In this document: positions 46,340-58,970 of the stretch, one piece after another
Position numbering within the stretch: position 1 is the first letter of the stretch
Layout of the letters: each line of letters starts with the position of its first letter
Translations under genes and position numbers: made by a program
Assembly (NCBI RefSeq): GCF_036370855.1
Contig: NC_088117.1
Coordinates: 5,828,001 to 5,892,000, forward strand
Reading direction: 5' to 3'
DNA length: 64,000 nucleotides
Source of the DNA: Dromaius novaehollandiae
Lineage: Eukaryota > Chordata > Aves > Casuariiformes > Dromaiidae
Notes under the pieces: generated by a model
Told to the model about the DNA's origin: nothing
Databases searched by the model: none
What the model saw: the letters and a program-made list of their open reading frames with translations, nothing else

Positions 46340-48900
46340 TCTTTGGTTGGCACTGTCTTGTGTGAGGGGGATTTCTGGTGGGGACAGGTGAGAATTACAT
46401 CAGCATCGCCTCTGAGATCTTTTCATGGCTTCATGACCCCATGTAATCCTGCTTTCTTCCTCTTCATGGTCTCCATAGCTCAGGATGTTTCTTCCAGCCA
46501 GTTATGAGCATGGAGCCAGCCTGCCAGGTCTATTTTGTGTGCTAAAGATCTTCCACATTTAAGAAATCCCTTCAAATTTCCACTTTGTCTGTGGCTGACT
46601 CCTGTTCACATTCCACCTCTGGCACCCTATCTTTTGGGTCAGAAGCCAGCCCTTTGATCATAGGTCTCAGCCTCCTTCCAGGATGCATCTAGGTTATGTC
46701 TCCTCTTCTTTGCTTCTCTCATTGCTATTTTCTTCGCATCCTGCTATCGTCGTAAGTCCATCTCAGTCGCTGCCTCACTAAAAGGCTGTCTCTAACTGGA
46801 AAAAGAATTTGATGTTAATATAATGGCTATGTTGGTATGATACCTTCTTTGCAGACCCTTCAGCTGGGTGCTCATTGAGGTGAAGGATCTTCTCAAGTAA
46901 CTCTTTGAAGACATGTTCTAAGAGTGGGGTTGGCTTAACTGACATCAAGCTGCGTATGTCTGATAGCAGCAGCATTTGGTGTGTGGGAACGTTAGTACAG
47001 TACCCATATAACTGCTCACAATTTCCACAGCAGACAGCTTTCCTCCCATTTCCTTCCGCCCTCCAGTTTGCTGTGGCCAGGCTCTCAGGGCGCTTCCTCT
47101 GCTCTTTGTGACACTCCTTTTCCTGGGTAATTTCTCTTCCAGTATTTTAGCCCTGTCTCCTGAAGTCTCTGTGTAACCCCTTGTTTCTCACAATCTGCAA
47201 AGCATTAATGCCCTCCATCTAGCTCCCACTGTTACTCTCTTTTGGCAAGCCTGGCTTCTCCTCCATTGGAGCTGAAATGTTTTTGCTCTGGTTGGTGCAT
47301 ACAGTTCTTGACCAAAAAATCTCCACAAAAACTCCCCAAAGATGCCTTGTACCAGGAGGCTGGTGGAAGAACTGGATGCCCCAGCCGTTCAGCTCAGCTT
47401 GATAAAAAAGTCACTTGAAGGGTAAAAGGAGATGACCTAACATTCTCTTACATGCAAACAGAACTGAATGGAGCAAAGGAGGATAGCTGTTTCAGTTAGT
47501 TTCCCTTTATCGGCTAAACACTGGCTTCAGGTTTTGCTCTATACGTATACAAGTCTTTGCTATCTACATAACACATAATAGCCACACAGGCTCTGCTGGA
47601 TTCCAAAAAATGGTTTCTGTAAATGCATACAAATACGGATTTTGCTCGACCAGTATTTTGGAAGTTATTGCTTTGTAAACAGTGGAACTGGGTCTCAACT
47701 ATGTGGATGACTAATGCTCTGTGTTCTGCTCCTGCTAAGGTAAAATGGCATGAAAATATTAATGTCCAACAGCTGATGTATAAAGCATTCTGTGAACTAA
47801 GCCCAAAAGATGGTTTACATTTTCCCTCTGGGCAACATGTACAAGAACTTCACCACAGCTTGCAAGAGCCGTCCCTCCACTTTCTGTGGTAGTTGTTGCA
47901 ACATCTTCCTGTTGTGTAGTGACAAGTCATGGTAGTGAGACCATAAATATGAGGCTCAAGAGTGTTAGCACTGGTCATTGCCTGTGGCAATGCTCTCAGT
48001 ACTTGCAGCAAGCAGGTCCATTACACAACTTTTTGAATTTATGTTTGAGAACTGACTGATGTGTTTTCCCTTAAAAAAAGGTTCTGTAATCTTTCTAAGT
48101 GACCACAGTTCATTACAGCTGCCTCTTGTTCCAGAGTATAGCAGCTATGCAGTAGGGACTTAGTATTTAACCATACTTCAATGGTGGCCCTGAATCCCAA
48201 AAGTAACCTGTCTTGTGTCTGGTTTGCAGTGGCACATGTAGCACTCCTGCCACGCAGGTCCATAGAAAGTCTGTGATCTGCAGTCCTCCAGGTTCTACAC
48301 ACATTTCTTGTTTGATAGTCTGAATAAATCCTAGCCCTACAGCAGACTCATTATTATCAAGAGAACTGAGGGAAAGGAGGTGGAATAAGTAGGATAGAGC
48401 AAAGCCACAGCAATACAAAACATATGTAAATTAGGCTATGAGATACCATAATAAGGATGTAATGGAGGGGGGAAAGAAAAGGAAAATGAGTAGTATTGTT
48501 GCTTGAATAGCAAAAGCTAGCATTGGTCTGAGCTGATAAATCCACCCTCTCAGGGCTGTGAAAAGGCAATTATACCCCTTCTGAACACAGTGCAATTCCT
48601 GCCAAGGCACTGTGAACATCCTTGCATCAACGGCAGCACTGCATCTCCAGGCTCAGTGGACAGCCGAGGTGCGACAGTGATTCATCCATGGCAGAATGGC
48701 ACGGCATTGCTGGGCATCTTTGGTACCAGCCAGCCTGTCTGCAGGAGTGAAGGGAGATCCATCCTCACTCACTGTTCATGAATGCTTGGCAAGCGAGTCT
48801 GGATGCCTTCACCATCTGTGTGACATCCTCCCAACCGTTTAGATTAAACATCAACTGCAGTAAAATGTAGGGCTCCTAACTGACCTGACGTAGTCCATAT
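46340..48900. other. Intergenic, nothing recognised
   Basis: No exon seen. Lower-coordinate parts of the neighbouring minus-strand retroelement (integrase or LTR) may reach into 48.0-48.9 kb, but I cannot recognise them. Confidence 0.5.
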
Positions 48901-49339
48901 GGAGTAGCTGCCACAGATAGTGACTATCTTGACACTGATTAATCACTTCTTCTAGTATTTGTCCCTGGCTGCCTGACACAGTTCTTCCCTAATAGCTTTT
49001 GCATGGTTCTGGGGTATTCATGTGACCTTGGCTTTGGGGAATATCCCATATGATGACACACATTACCTACTCTGATGTAGACTGCTTTTGATCAAACCGA
49101 CTTGGACATTAGCTTTTGGGTTTGTTTCTTTCCTCTGTGTACACCAATATCTATCTTTTACTGCAATGGGAGACACCTCGGGTATGCTGGACTGTGTTTT
49201 GTTTTGGGTTGCACCATGTGGGGGTACTTGGTCTGTGCCATACAGCATGTAGAGACTGTCTCTGCTTCCACCTCCATGTCCTTACCTGTCACTTACAATC
49301 ACAGGCATGACGAGCAATCTGCATTGCTGGCACTCCTTG

Positions 49340-51640
49340 CTTTGAAACTAGCGGTTAAATGATCTGTAACTAGAGTCAATCATTGCTCAGACAGACAACG
49401 GTGAAGCTCTCTAACACCCCCAACTAGCTGCAGAGTTTCTCTCTGAATCTGAACACGGTTCTGTTCTTCAGAGATACGAGACCCCAAACCAAAGGCAGTA
49501 GGTCTTTCAGGCTGCTCAAGTGTGAAATTGCTACACCTGTTTCATATGAGGAAGCAGCACAATCAAATGTTATAGGTACCAAGACACTGTAGTAAGGACC
49601 CTTTCAGATGAGATTAGTTTCTTGTCTTCCTCACCAGCCTTAGTTCAGTGTGTGGATTAGGGCTGTCTCTAACCAGTGTCTATCAGGCCAGTCAGGGAAT
49701 ACCATACAGTTGCTTTATCAAACTATCAAAACTATCTTCGATTTTTTTTTCCATTTTTCCTTGTGATTTATATAAATTGTCTTTCCCAGCAGAATGGCTG
49801 GGAAAATTCAACACCCTGCTGAATTTTTGAGATATTTCCTTTTTCTTTTCCTATCCACTCAGACAACCTTTGAGACTTGGGCAAGTGACTGACTTGTTGA
49901 GCATAAGAAGTGACTGTGCATCAGCTAAACCTTGAGGACTTGCTAGCTGGCTATGCGTTCTGAGCCTAGAACCTAGCTGCAACACAAAGCAATTTAAGCT
50001 TAATTCACCACAAGTGACTGTTAAGCCGAGTTGTGCTGGCTGATACTGTGCAAGCTAGGCAGGCACACATGGCCAGTGCTGCAACTCATCTGAGAGCAAT
50101 ACTTGGTTATCTGGTGTAGTGTGATTGTGTGCCTGAGCTTCTCAAGTACTTTTGGAAGTTCTGGGCAATAGCAGTTGATCTGTATGTGATATTGGGTTAG
50201 CTGTGGCCTTGAAATCACCATAGTTACAACAGGCCTATTTATTTACATCACTGACATGTTAGGGCAACTCCATTTGCCCCAGCTAACCTCATATTACAGG
50301 GTCCTAGAGGTGCTGAGGTCCTCTTGCTACCTTTGCCTCCTTAGCAAATTACTGGGTCACTTTGCAGATGTTAAGAATTCATAAACTGTTCATATACTTT
50401 CAAGTTCCCTTAATGAATGCCTGGAAGATATTACCAGTTATATTGTCCGAGAGTTTTGCAAAGTTTTCTTTTCAGTTGGAGTTCATAATTACTGTTTTTT
50501 GTATAAGAAAACACTAGATGCTTTGTCAATCTGTCTACATTGTGACCATCCTATGCCAGGTAATGCCTGACTACTTTGCTTCAGATCACAGAGGTTGAGT
50601 ACATGCTGTTTGCTGTTGTGTTACTTATATTATAATATTGTTCAGGAGAGCAAAGCTTTTCCAGACAGGTGTTTTTAGAAACATTGAGATTTTCTGTAAC
50701 ATCTCCTTTCTAAGAGATCTTTAATGATCCCACCAGTAAATTGCCAGCACAGTGAATCGTGTGTCATTTTAGATGTTATTCTTGTCATTTTAAAGGATTC
50801 CAAATAATACTTTTATTTCTTGTGAACTGAAGGAAGCAATTATAGAGACATTATGGCTCTCTCCAGTCATTGCACATTGTTATATGCAAGCTGAAGAATA
50901 TGAAGTTAACTGGCATTGACTTTCTAAACTGGTGGCTGGGTTTGATTCATTGGCATGCGTGTTTTCTGCTTGTACTCCATTCCTTGCAGTTTGTATATGA
51001 TTTGTCCTTGAACCAGTGATGATGCACATTGTGAAACTGTCCCCTATGGTAGAAGCAGCATATTCTTTGAATGTCCTTCAAGTTGTACTTTCCACTTGAC
51101 CTCTAAGGGTGGCTGTTGGATGGATTTTGTGATCCTCCCAAACTCTCCAGCATCTTCAGTGAGTCTTCATTGAAATGGTAATTTCTAGTGCATACTTCAG
51201 GCTCATCTCAGCTTTAGATAAAAATTAAATGTGGATTGCTTCATTCTGCATATTGAATGCTAAAGGACACATTCATTTGTCCTCTCTGCAGACACGATGC
51301 TCTGCCAATTTCCTTAATCCAGACACAGAAGCAGTCAGCAATTGTTTCCTTTCACTTTTGATTCCATCTATAAAAGCAAATACCTGCAATCACCAGCGTC
51401 TTTTCAGAAAGGGGTTTTTGCAGAACTTGCCCAATTTTGACGAAGTTTTTGTCTGCTGGTTTAATGGGTGCTGTCTGGCTGCACATCAGGGTGTCAGTTT
51501 TAGCTCCCATTGTGCTGCCACGTTTTTTTCATCATGGAGATCATCTGTTATTTTAGGTTTTCACATCCCTCAATGGCCCTCTGCTGACCCGCTAAAGAAG
51601 TCCACTCTTCCCCAGGTATTTTAAACTTTTCTTTGTAAGC
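49340..51640 (-). mobile_element. Eroded Ty3/Gypsy retrotransposon (gag to RNase H)
   Basis: Reading the minus strand from 51.64 kb down, three domains appear in the correct order, broken by stops and frameshifts. Gag capsid-like sequence lies at about 51515-51180, with landmark pieces SEKTLVIAG and GLRKLAEH. A degenerate zinc-knuckle region with C, H and FKDKS residues lies at about 51075-50950. An RNase H region lies at about 49580-49345, with SSYETGVAISHL, QIQRE and LVTDH in nearby frames. Protease and reverse transcriptase should lie between and are too worn to outline. The spacing fits a single element. The Mag-like clade is suggested by the gag and zinc-knuckle layout. No LTRs found. 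It is long dead. Confidence 0.8.
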
Positions 51641-52640
51641 CTGGTATTGCAGCTTATATTTTATATCAATTTTATGACTTTCATGAGTAGTCACTCCATA
51701 TTCCGTCTTATTCTCAACTAGTATCCCATCCTCATCTCCTATTTTTGCATGTCTTCTGTCTCTGTGTGTTAATCACATTTGGCAATTCTACAGCTGGATA
51801 CCCAGTAACACTGCTTAGTTATCCACAGAAAGATGGAAGTACTACCATTTATCAAGACGAAAAAAGGCAGGGAACTTTATTAGAGGGCTCACAGCCTATA
51901 TAAAGGGATATCACCAGCTCTGGTGTTTTACAAAGCCTCTTCCAGAAACAATAGTTGTGTCTACGCTGTGTATTAAGGAAGGTACAGAGACAGACCTCTG
52001 CAAACTCATGTATCAAAGCTTTAAACAACAGATTCAGGCACTGCCAGAGCACACAGCAGCTCTAATGCCAGCTGAGGTGTTCATGCCTCTCCTGGCATGC
52101 TCTCCTGCCATGCTGTCCTTGACAGCCCCCCAGCCAAGGGTGGGGCATGGAGGGACACAAGGCCCTGTGCTCACAGCTGATGTGGGTTTTCACTGCCGTG
52201 CAGGCTGAGCCAGCACCTGTGGCTCTGATCCATGAATCTCCTGCCCCTGTTTGCCACTTGTGAACTGCCATGTGCAGCTTCCTGCTTGTTACGGGAATAA
52301 TTGCAAGTCTGAGGCACAGCCAGATGGATAAGTCCTAGATGCATGTTCATAAGAGCTTGGCCACAATTAATGCTGTTATTACCTGGCTCAAGAAAACATC
52401 TGCCCAACCTTAGTGCTTCCCCACTACTTGCCAGTGTGGTATATCTGAGAGCATGGCAGGAGCAATGCAGAGAGTCAGTCACTCTCATGGTGCATGCAAA
52501 TTATGGGATGTGAAAAATGACCTTCCTGAATTTGGACTCAGAATTTCAGAGAAGTTTCTATATTTAGCCAGTTTGCCATGAGCTAATCTGAGGCAATCGA
52601 GTCAAGTGACACACTGATACAACTCATATTCCTCTTTAAT
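51641..52640. other. Intergenic DNA upstream of TLR4
   Basis: No exon seen. An octamer ATGCAAAT occurs at 52494-52501. The rest shows nothing recognisable. Confidence 0.5.
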
Positions 52641-52666
52641 TTCTAGTCCAAACTACACCTTTCATT

Positions 52667-52764
52667 ACTTCCTTTTTCTTTCTATTTTTTTAAACACATA
52701 GCTTCAGGAAGAACAATTCATTCAGAGCATGCCTAGAAACCAGGCAGCTACGAATTTCACTTCC
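52667..52764 (-). promoter_or_regulatory. Candidate myeloid promoter elements of TLR4 (PU.1 and ETS-IRF composite)
   Basis: On the minus strand, 52755-52764 reads GGAAGTGAAA, an exact match to the ETS-IRF composite element GGAANNGAAA. A second PU.1-like site (AAGAAAAAGGAAGTA) lies at 52667-52681. They are 140-240 bases before the chosen TLR4 start codon. Human TLR4 is known to depend on PU.1 and IRF8 (ICSBP) at its TATA-less proximal promoter, so position and motif agree. There is no obvious TATA box. Confidence 0.6.
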
Positions 52765-52903
52765 TTTGTGGCTCTGTGCAACTCTCAGTCACAAGCAGTA
52801 AGAAGCAGGAGTGGTGAAACACTCAGCATTTCAGGCGATTTCTTGCTCCACGTCTTTAAGTTATATCTATGGTCCTTTCTCCTGAATGTTTGGACTCCTG
52901 AAG

Positions 52904-53008
52904 ATGCCCAGGAGAGGAGCTTTTCCCCTGTGGACACTCGTGGTGCTGCTGGGGCTGACGTTTGTCCCATTGCAGCTGGCAGGCTGCCTCCTTGATCCCT
53001 GTTTGGAG
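52904..53008 (+). CDS. TLR4: TLR4 coding exon 1 (signal peptide)
   Basis: Start ATG at 52904 with A at -3; donor GTATGT at 53009. Encodes 35 residues: a hydrophobic signal (WTLVVLLGLTFVPLQLAG) and then CLLDPCLE, which matches the exon end in other TLR4 genes. An in-frame ATG at 52886, right after a TGA, could add six residues but has a weaker context. Confidence 0.92.
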
Positions 53009-56000
53009 GTATGTGATCTCTAAAAGAGCACAAAATCCTTCTGTTTCACTGCAGTAACTTTTCCCTCTGCTTGGGAGATTTGTGCATCAAATCTGTAGAG
53101 TGTTAGCTGTCTTACAAAAGCTTGTGTTTTTTCCAAGGATGTACCAAGGCAGTTGATATTTGAAGTGAATGTTGGTATCAAAAACATCTGAGAACCAGAA
53201 CCAGCAGCACGAACCATTTCTTCTTGTTAGCTTTCTGTACCGCTGAAGTTACTACAGTACAGTTAAGCTAATGGATTATGTTCCCCTTCAGGAAGAAATC
53301 CAAACCCTATCTATTATTTCTGCAAAGTACAGTATTTTAGCCTGATTTGTACTGTAGAGTCGTTTTGCCAGTACCCCAAGTACTTGGCACTGATCAACTG
53401 CCTTTTGCAAACTTTTGCAGATACCCATTACTTACAGAATAATTTCTGTTAGAACTACCTGCTTGTCTGCAATGTAATAAAGCTGGGAGCTGATCCGGGA
53501 CACCCCAGGCATCCTGTGTGTTTGTTTTTCTGGCTTTCTCGAAGGTTGCTGCCAGTTCATCCATAGCCTCAAGGAACATAGTCCTGTGGCTTTGTATCTG
53601 CCTCAATCAGCAAGAAATGTATCTTTTCCCGGGGAATAGGACTGGTCCTATTAAAGTGGGGGAGATGCCTAGGATGCCTGAAATTATTTCCCGAAGCTCA
53701 GGGCAGCTTATTTAGAAAAGAGCTACAAGGTTACTCATTTTGCTCCCTGCTTCCCTGATAGCGCAGTTTTCTGACCCCTTGTAAAGTGCAGGTATTGACT
53801 GTGATCGGATCTGTCACTGTTACAGGTCATCCCTAATATAACTTTCAGATGCACGGGACTGAATATCTCTGGAGTTCCCACTCAAGTCCCAAATACCACC
53901 CAGAACCTGGATCTCAGTTTCAGCCACCTGAAATCACTGAGCTCAAACTATTTTTCCTCAGTCCATGAACTGCAGCTTCTGGATCTTACAAGGTAATGAG
54001 CCCTTTTACATGGATACTAGTTAATCTTACTTCACCAGCTGGGCCTTAGTGGTTGCTTATCTTTGTTTTTTGTTGGTCTTTGCTATTCATTTTCTTGCTA
54101 TTGACTCTATCTCTGTGTCTGTCTCTCTGTACAGGCCCATGGTCAAGTGATGCGCAGCTTTTAGTCCAGTTACTGGGTGCAGAGCGGGGCCTGTTGGTCT
54201 GACCTTGTGGGTGGGGGTGGAAGAAGGAGGAGGAAGCTCTTTTACTTCTCTCCAAACAATAAAAATGTCAGACTTTTCATTGTTACAAAAGCTCAGAAAT
54301 GGAACATTTTAAGTGGGCTGTTTTTCTTTTCTCAGTTAAAAAAAAAAATCTGGGTACATTCATTTTCTAAAAGGTTGTTTTAAAATATCAACATTTTCTT
54401 TTTCCCTTCTCTTCTCATATCTGGGGGAGGAGATGGGGGAAGCTTATTAGCAAATTTGAATTGATGTATAATTTCCATTGACTTGAGACAACAGTTTCTC
54501 TGGGTAAACTGTTTCACTGAAAAATGTCACTCAGCCCCATGACAGTTACAGCTGTGAAGTGGTTGAGTGGCAGAGCAGGTTTGCTGTAAGGCACCGCCTG
54601 GGTTGTAAAGCTAATTTTGCTTGTGTTCCTTCCGGAATAGGTTTGGCTCTGAAAATTTGGCTCTTCTCACATAAAACAATCTTTAGGTGGCCACCTTTGT
54701 TTTTTCCTCCCCGTGCTCTCCCCCCAGCCAACATGGCCTGAGGACTCTCCCCACTCAGGTATCAACAGCAAAACTGTAGAGTGAGTTGTGAGCTTTGCCA
54801 CCGCTGCAGCACACTGGTGCCAGGGCAATGGCCCAGATGTTGCTGAAGTGACAGTCTGAAGGCTGCAAGCATGCAACGTGTAAGGGAGTGCTGTATTTGG
54901 TTGGCTCTGCCATCAATGATAGGCATCACAGCATGACTTTCGCCTATTTTAGCTTCTGTCCTGCTGCCTGCATGCATCTTGACTTTCACCATGGCCCAAG
55001 GTCTCTTGCTTTGCAGTAGAACTCCAGATTTAGGGAGGGAGGAGGAGGTGAGAGAACGTGTCTTGATATGCAAGGGTACCTTTTGTGTGGCAGGTTAATT
55101 CTGCTTTCTCCCAGGGAATCACAGTGTTCACCTGTAGATCCAGTCTTGCAAGGGAGGCACTGGGTTCAGGAGGACCGGCTCCGCTCTGCCCAGCGCACTA
55201 GAGCCAGATGTACCGCCAGAGTGAGGTGGAGCCTGAGAACATTTCTTTAGTGCTTAGTGCAATAGTGCCTGTGAACATATTTTGAAAAGGACAGTGTTTC
55301 ATGCACATTTATTCTCTTTCCCTGTCCAACAGGTGCCACATCCATACAATTGAAGATAACTCTTTTAAGGATCTTTACAACCTTTCCACCTTAATTCTAA
55401 CCGCCAATTACTTCAAGTACCTGGGGCCAGCAGCCTTCTATGGCCTAACCTCTCTGCGAAGACTTGTGTTGGTGGAAAATAACATATCCTCTCTGACTGA
55501 CCTGCCCATTGGACACTTGCATACCCTGCAGGAGCTGAACGTGGGCCACAATAACATTGCTTCATTGAAGCTTCCCAAGTATTTTGCCAGTCTGACCTCT
55601 CTCAGGCACCTGAGCTTGCTCTCCAATAAGATCACATATATCTCCAGAGGAGACCTTGATGCCCTGAGGGAAGCAAACAGGTTCAACCTCACACTCGTGC
55701 TTTCTTTGAATGATATAAAGTACATCCAGCCAGGGTCCTTTGCAAAGATTCACCTTGGTGAGCTGGCTTTAAGGTCCTCTTTTGAGAACTTCAATGTGAT
55801 GCATACTAGCCTTCAAGGTCTGACTGGTTTACAGGTCAACAGACTAATAGTTGGAGAATTCAGTGACCGTCAGAGACTGAAGGACTTTCAGAGCGGACTC
55901 TTGAGCGGACTGTGCCAGGTACAGATGCAGGAGTTTGTCTTGATCTGTTTCAGGGCATTTGAAGATAACACAGACACTCTTTTTGACTGCATAGGCAATG

Positions 56001-57592
56001 TCTCCAGTATTCGGTTGGTGGATCTCCAACTAGAAGAGGTGTCAAAGGTTCCTATGTTGTCTCAAGTCAAACACCTGGAGTGCAAGAAATGCAAGTTTAG
56101 GGAAGTGCCTGCCATGAAGCTGTCTCTTTTTAAGGAGCTTAGGGTGCTTCGTATTACAAAGAGCAAATACCTCAATAGCTTCCGGCAGAACTTTGAGCAT
56201 CTAACTAACCTGGAGGTCGTGGATTTGAGTGAGAATCGGCTCTCCTTCACCGGATGCTGTTCCCGTCTTTTTCTTGGGTCTCCAAATTTGAAATACTTGA
56301 ACCTAAGCTTCAATTCTGACATCAGCGTCACTGGAGACTTCACTAACGTGAAGAATTTGTTAACCTTGGACTTTCAGCATACAAAGTTAATTGGTCCTGG
56401 TTCCTACCCTGTCTTTCTCTCCCTTCAGAAACTCATTTACCTTGATATTTCCTATACCAAAACTCATGTTAAATCCCAGTGTACATTTTGTGGCTTACAC
56501 TCCTTACAAGTGCTTAAGATGGCAGGCAACTCCTTTGAGGACAACAAACTGGCCAACAACTTAAAAAACCTAACTCGCCTCCACACCTTGGATATTTCAA
56601 GTTGCAAATTGCTACAGGTGGATCAAAGTACATTTTCTGCTCTCTCTGAACTAAAAGAGCTAAACATCAGCAACAATAAGCTGCTGAGCTTTGATCCTTT
56701 AGTCTACAAGCCTCTCCAAGCCCTCACAGTCCTGGATTTCAGCCACAACCAGCTGACTGTCCTGTTGGATTCAGCCCTGGAAAGTGTGCCTGATAGTCTG
56801 GTCTCGTTAGACCTCTCTCACAACCTGTTTGATTGTTCTTGCACATACCTGAACTTTCTGAAATGGGTCAAGGAAAAGCAGGAGATACTGCAGAGCAAGG
56901 AGCTGATGGTGTGCCACATCCCTGCATATGTGAAGAATGTGAGTCTGTCTAGCTTCGATCTGTCCTCCTGCCAGCTCAAAACAAGCACAATGGCATTCTC
57001 AGTGAGTGTGTTGCTCGCTGCAGCTGTGTCCCTATTCCTGATTTACAAGTACTACTTCCAGCTATACTACTCATTGGTGCTGCTCAGTGGGTGTAAGCAC
57101 TCTGCTGAAAGGGGGGACACCTATGATGCATTTGTTATCCACTCCAGCAAAGACCAAGAATGGGTGATAAAAGAGCTGGTGGAGCCCTTAGAAGGAGGAA
57201 AACCTCCCTTCCAGCTTTGTCTTTACTACAGGGATTTCTTACCAGGGGTACCCATTGTCACCAACATCATCCAAGAAGGTTTCTTAAGTAGCAGAAATGT
57301 CATTGCAGTCATTTCTACTGACTTTCTGGAGAGCAAGTGGTGTAGCTTTGAGTTTGACATTGCCCAGTCCTGGCAGCTTGTTGAAGGGAGGGCTGGAATC
57401 ATCATGATTGTACTGGAAGATGTGGATAAGGCCTTGCTGAGGCAGAAGCTGGGGCTATCCCGATACCTGAGGAGGAATACCTATTTGGAGTGGAAAAACA
57501 GGGAAATAAGCAGGCATATCTTCTGGAGGCAGCTGACAGGAGCCTTACTAGTAGGCAAAAAAATGAATCATGAGGAGGTAAAGCTCATGTAA
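52904..57592 (+). CDS. TLR4: Toll-like receptor 4 (three coding exons)
   Basis: Cell-surface innate immune receptor for bacterial lipopolysaccharide, acting with MD-2 and CD14 and signalling through MyD88/TIRAP and TRIF/TRAM. Exons 52904-53008, 53826-53992 and 55333-57592 join in phase to 843 residues, the same length as I recall for chicken TLR4. Signal peptide about residues 1-27; leucine-rich repeat ectodomain about 36-590; C-terminal LRR cap from DCSC at 591; single transmembrane helix about 644-664; TIR domain about 686-830 with YDAFVIHSS (box 1), RDFLPG (box 2, BB-loop proline P728, the position lost in LPS-hyporesponsive C3H/HeJ mice) and HIFWR (box 3). The second and third coding exon lengths (167 and 2260) equal those I recall for human. 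No stops or frameshifts, so it looks functional. Identification is certain. Confidence 0.98.
53826..53992 (+). CDS. TLR4: TLR4 coding exon 2 (LRR N-terminal cap and first repeat)
   Basis: 167 bases, acceptor CTGTTACAG, donor GTAATG. Begins VIPNITF and includes NTTQNLDLSF and ELQLLDLT, matching the human second exon in length and content. Confidence 0.96.
55333..57592 (+). CDS. TLR4: TLR4 coding exon 3 (ectodomain, transmembrane, TIR)
   Basis: Acceptor CCCTGTCCAACAG ends at 55332. The open frame starts upstream at 55301, but the first 32 bases are intron. The first base completes R91, followed by CHIHTIED. Carries nearly all of the receptor and ends with TAA at 57590-57592. Confidence 0.98.
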
Positions 57593-58970
57593 GGACAAAG
57601 TGACATCACTTTTGTCCTGTCTCCTATTCCTCCCAGCCTTCGTGGCCTTGGCTGATGGCTGGTGCTCGGAGTTCTTCAGTGGTTGTTCAGAGGTGGAGCT
57701 GGAGGAAGTGGATGAAGGCACTGTAAAAGCATTACAGAAACATCTGCCTTGCTGTTTGCCCTTCCTCAAAGGAGCTTGCAAGCTAAGGAGTCAATGCAGC
57801 TAAAAAAGCTGTGCATGTGGAAGCCAGCCTGAGCTCCATCTTTGTGTGGAACTGCCTCAACGGAAGGTGGTCTAGCAATCCACGCAGGTCTGGTGGGTCA
57901 GTGAATAGGTGTGAAAATGGATGGACTGCTCCCTTACTCTGTTATCTGCCTCTGAAACTTAGTTTAGATCCTGGGACCATTTACTCAGTGGAGCTTGATG
58001 TGTTGCTTTGGAGCTTGGAGCTCGAAAATGGAGCTTGTTGTGTTGCTTTAAGTGGACCCCAGGATCTCCCAGGGAAAGAGAAGGTATAGGATTCTTGGCT
58101 CTAAAAATGGTGGGAAACAAAAACAGGATTTGGATCCTGAAAGTCTTGGGCCAGTCTCTTCAGGAATCATGACTCGGGGAAAACCCTACAGGGGAAAATC
58201 AGTTGCCATACAGCCACAAACCATCTGGCAGCTACTCAGTGAAGCTGAGCAGTTATATCATCAATGTGTGTGGAGGTTGTGGTTGGTAGTAAATTTCCCC
58301 AAAATGTTTATTTCAGTTTGATTTAGACCAAGACCAAATATTGAAACCCCCAAATATTTCCCTGACTGGGAACTTTTATTTATATCTAGATCATGTAGCA
58401 CCTGGGGGAGTGGTTTGAAATCTTCTGGTGGAATCAAAAAAATAGTGGTACCAGAAGAAGCTGCAGAAATGCTCAGCACCTCTAAGATGAAGCTATTTCT
58501 TTGCTTCAGCTGCTCCTCCTCTTCACATGTGTCTGGTGTACTGTGTGGAACTGCCTTATATGAGCAAGGTTGAATCTGGGCAGGGTGTTTTGACATTTAT
58601 AGCCAGCCAGCTCTAGCATAAGCTTTTTCACTGTGTGGGCCAGCCTTGATATATGGGTCAGCTCACTATGGCAAGGTGCTTACAGGAGCCTCCAGCCCAT
58701 GGGATGAAATGGGCTTTATATTATTCTCTCGCCCATCACCCTGTGTCAGCCTCTGGTTCTGGTGAACATCGGAATGTGGGCGGTCAGCGTTTCCCGGGAT
58801 TCAGCTGTTAGATTAAACAGGTCAGTCTCTGGGCAGGCGAGTTTTGTTTTTGTTTGACCAAGAATGTGTTCAACATTTTACAGCAAAGAGAGAAAGAGGA
58901 GAACAGTTTGCATTAGCTAAAGTAAGCATATCCCAGCACTGCCCTGAATAAAGACAGGGCAAGTCTAAAT
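57593..58970 (+). other. TLR4: TLR4 3' UTR (predicted)
   Basis: From the stop to just past AATAAA at 58947-58952. Contains a short tandem repeat at 57990-58050 and an ATTTA-containing stretch near 58375. Another AATAAA at 59427-59432 could extend it. Confidence 0.5.
58947..58952 (+). terminator. TLR4: Candidate polyadenylation signal of TLR4
   Basis: First canonical AATAAA after the stop codon, 1.35 kb downstream. The alternative is at 59427. Confidence 0.5.

Noticed and set aside
51229-51624. 131-residue open frame on the plus strand
   Set aside because: It is the reverse side of the Gypsy gag region on the minus strand.
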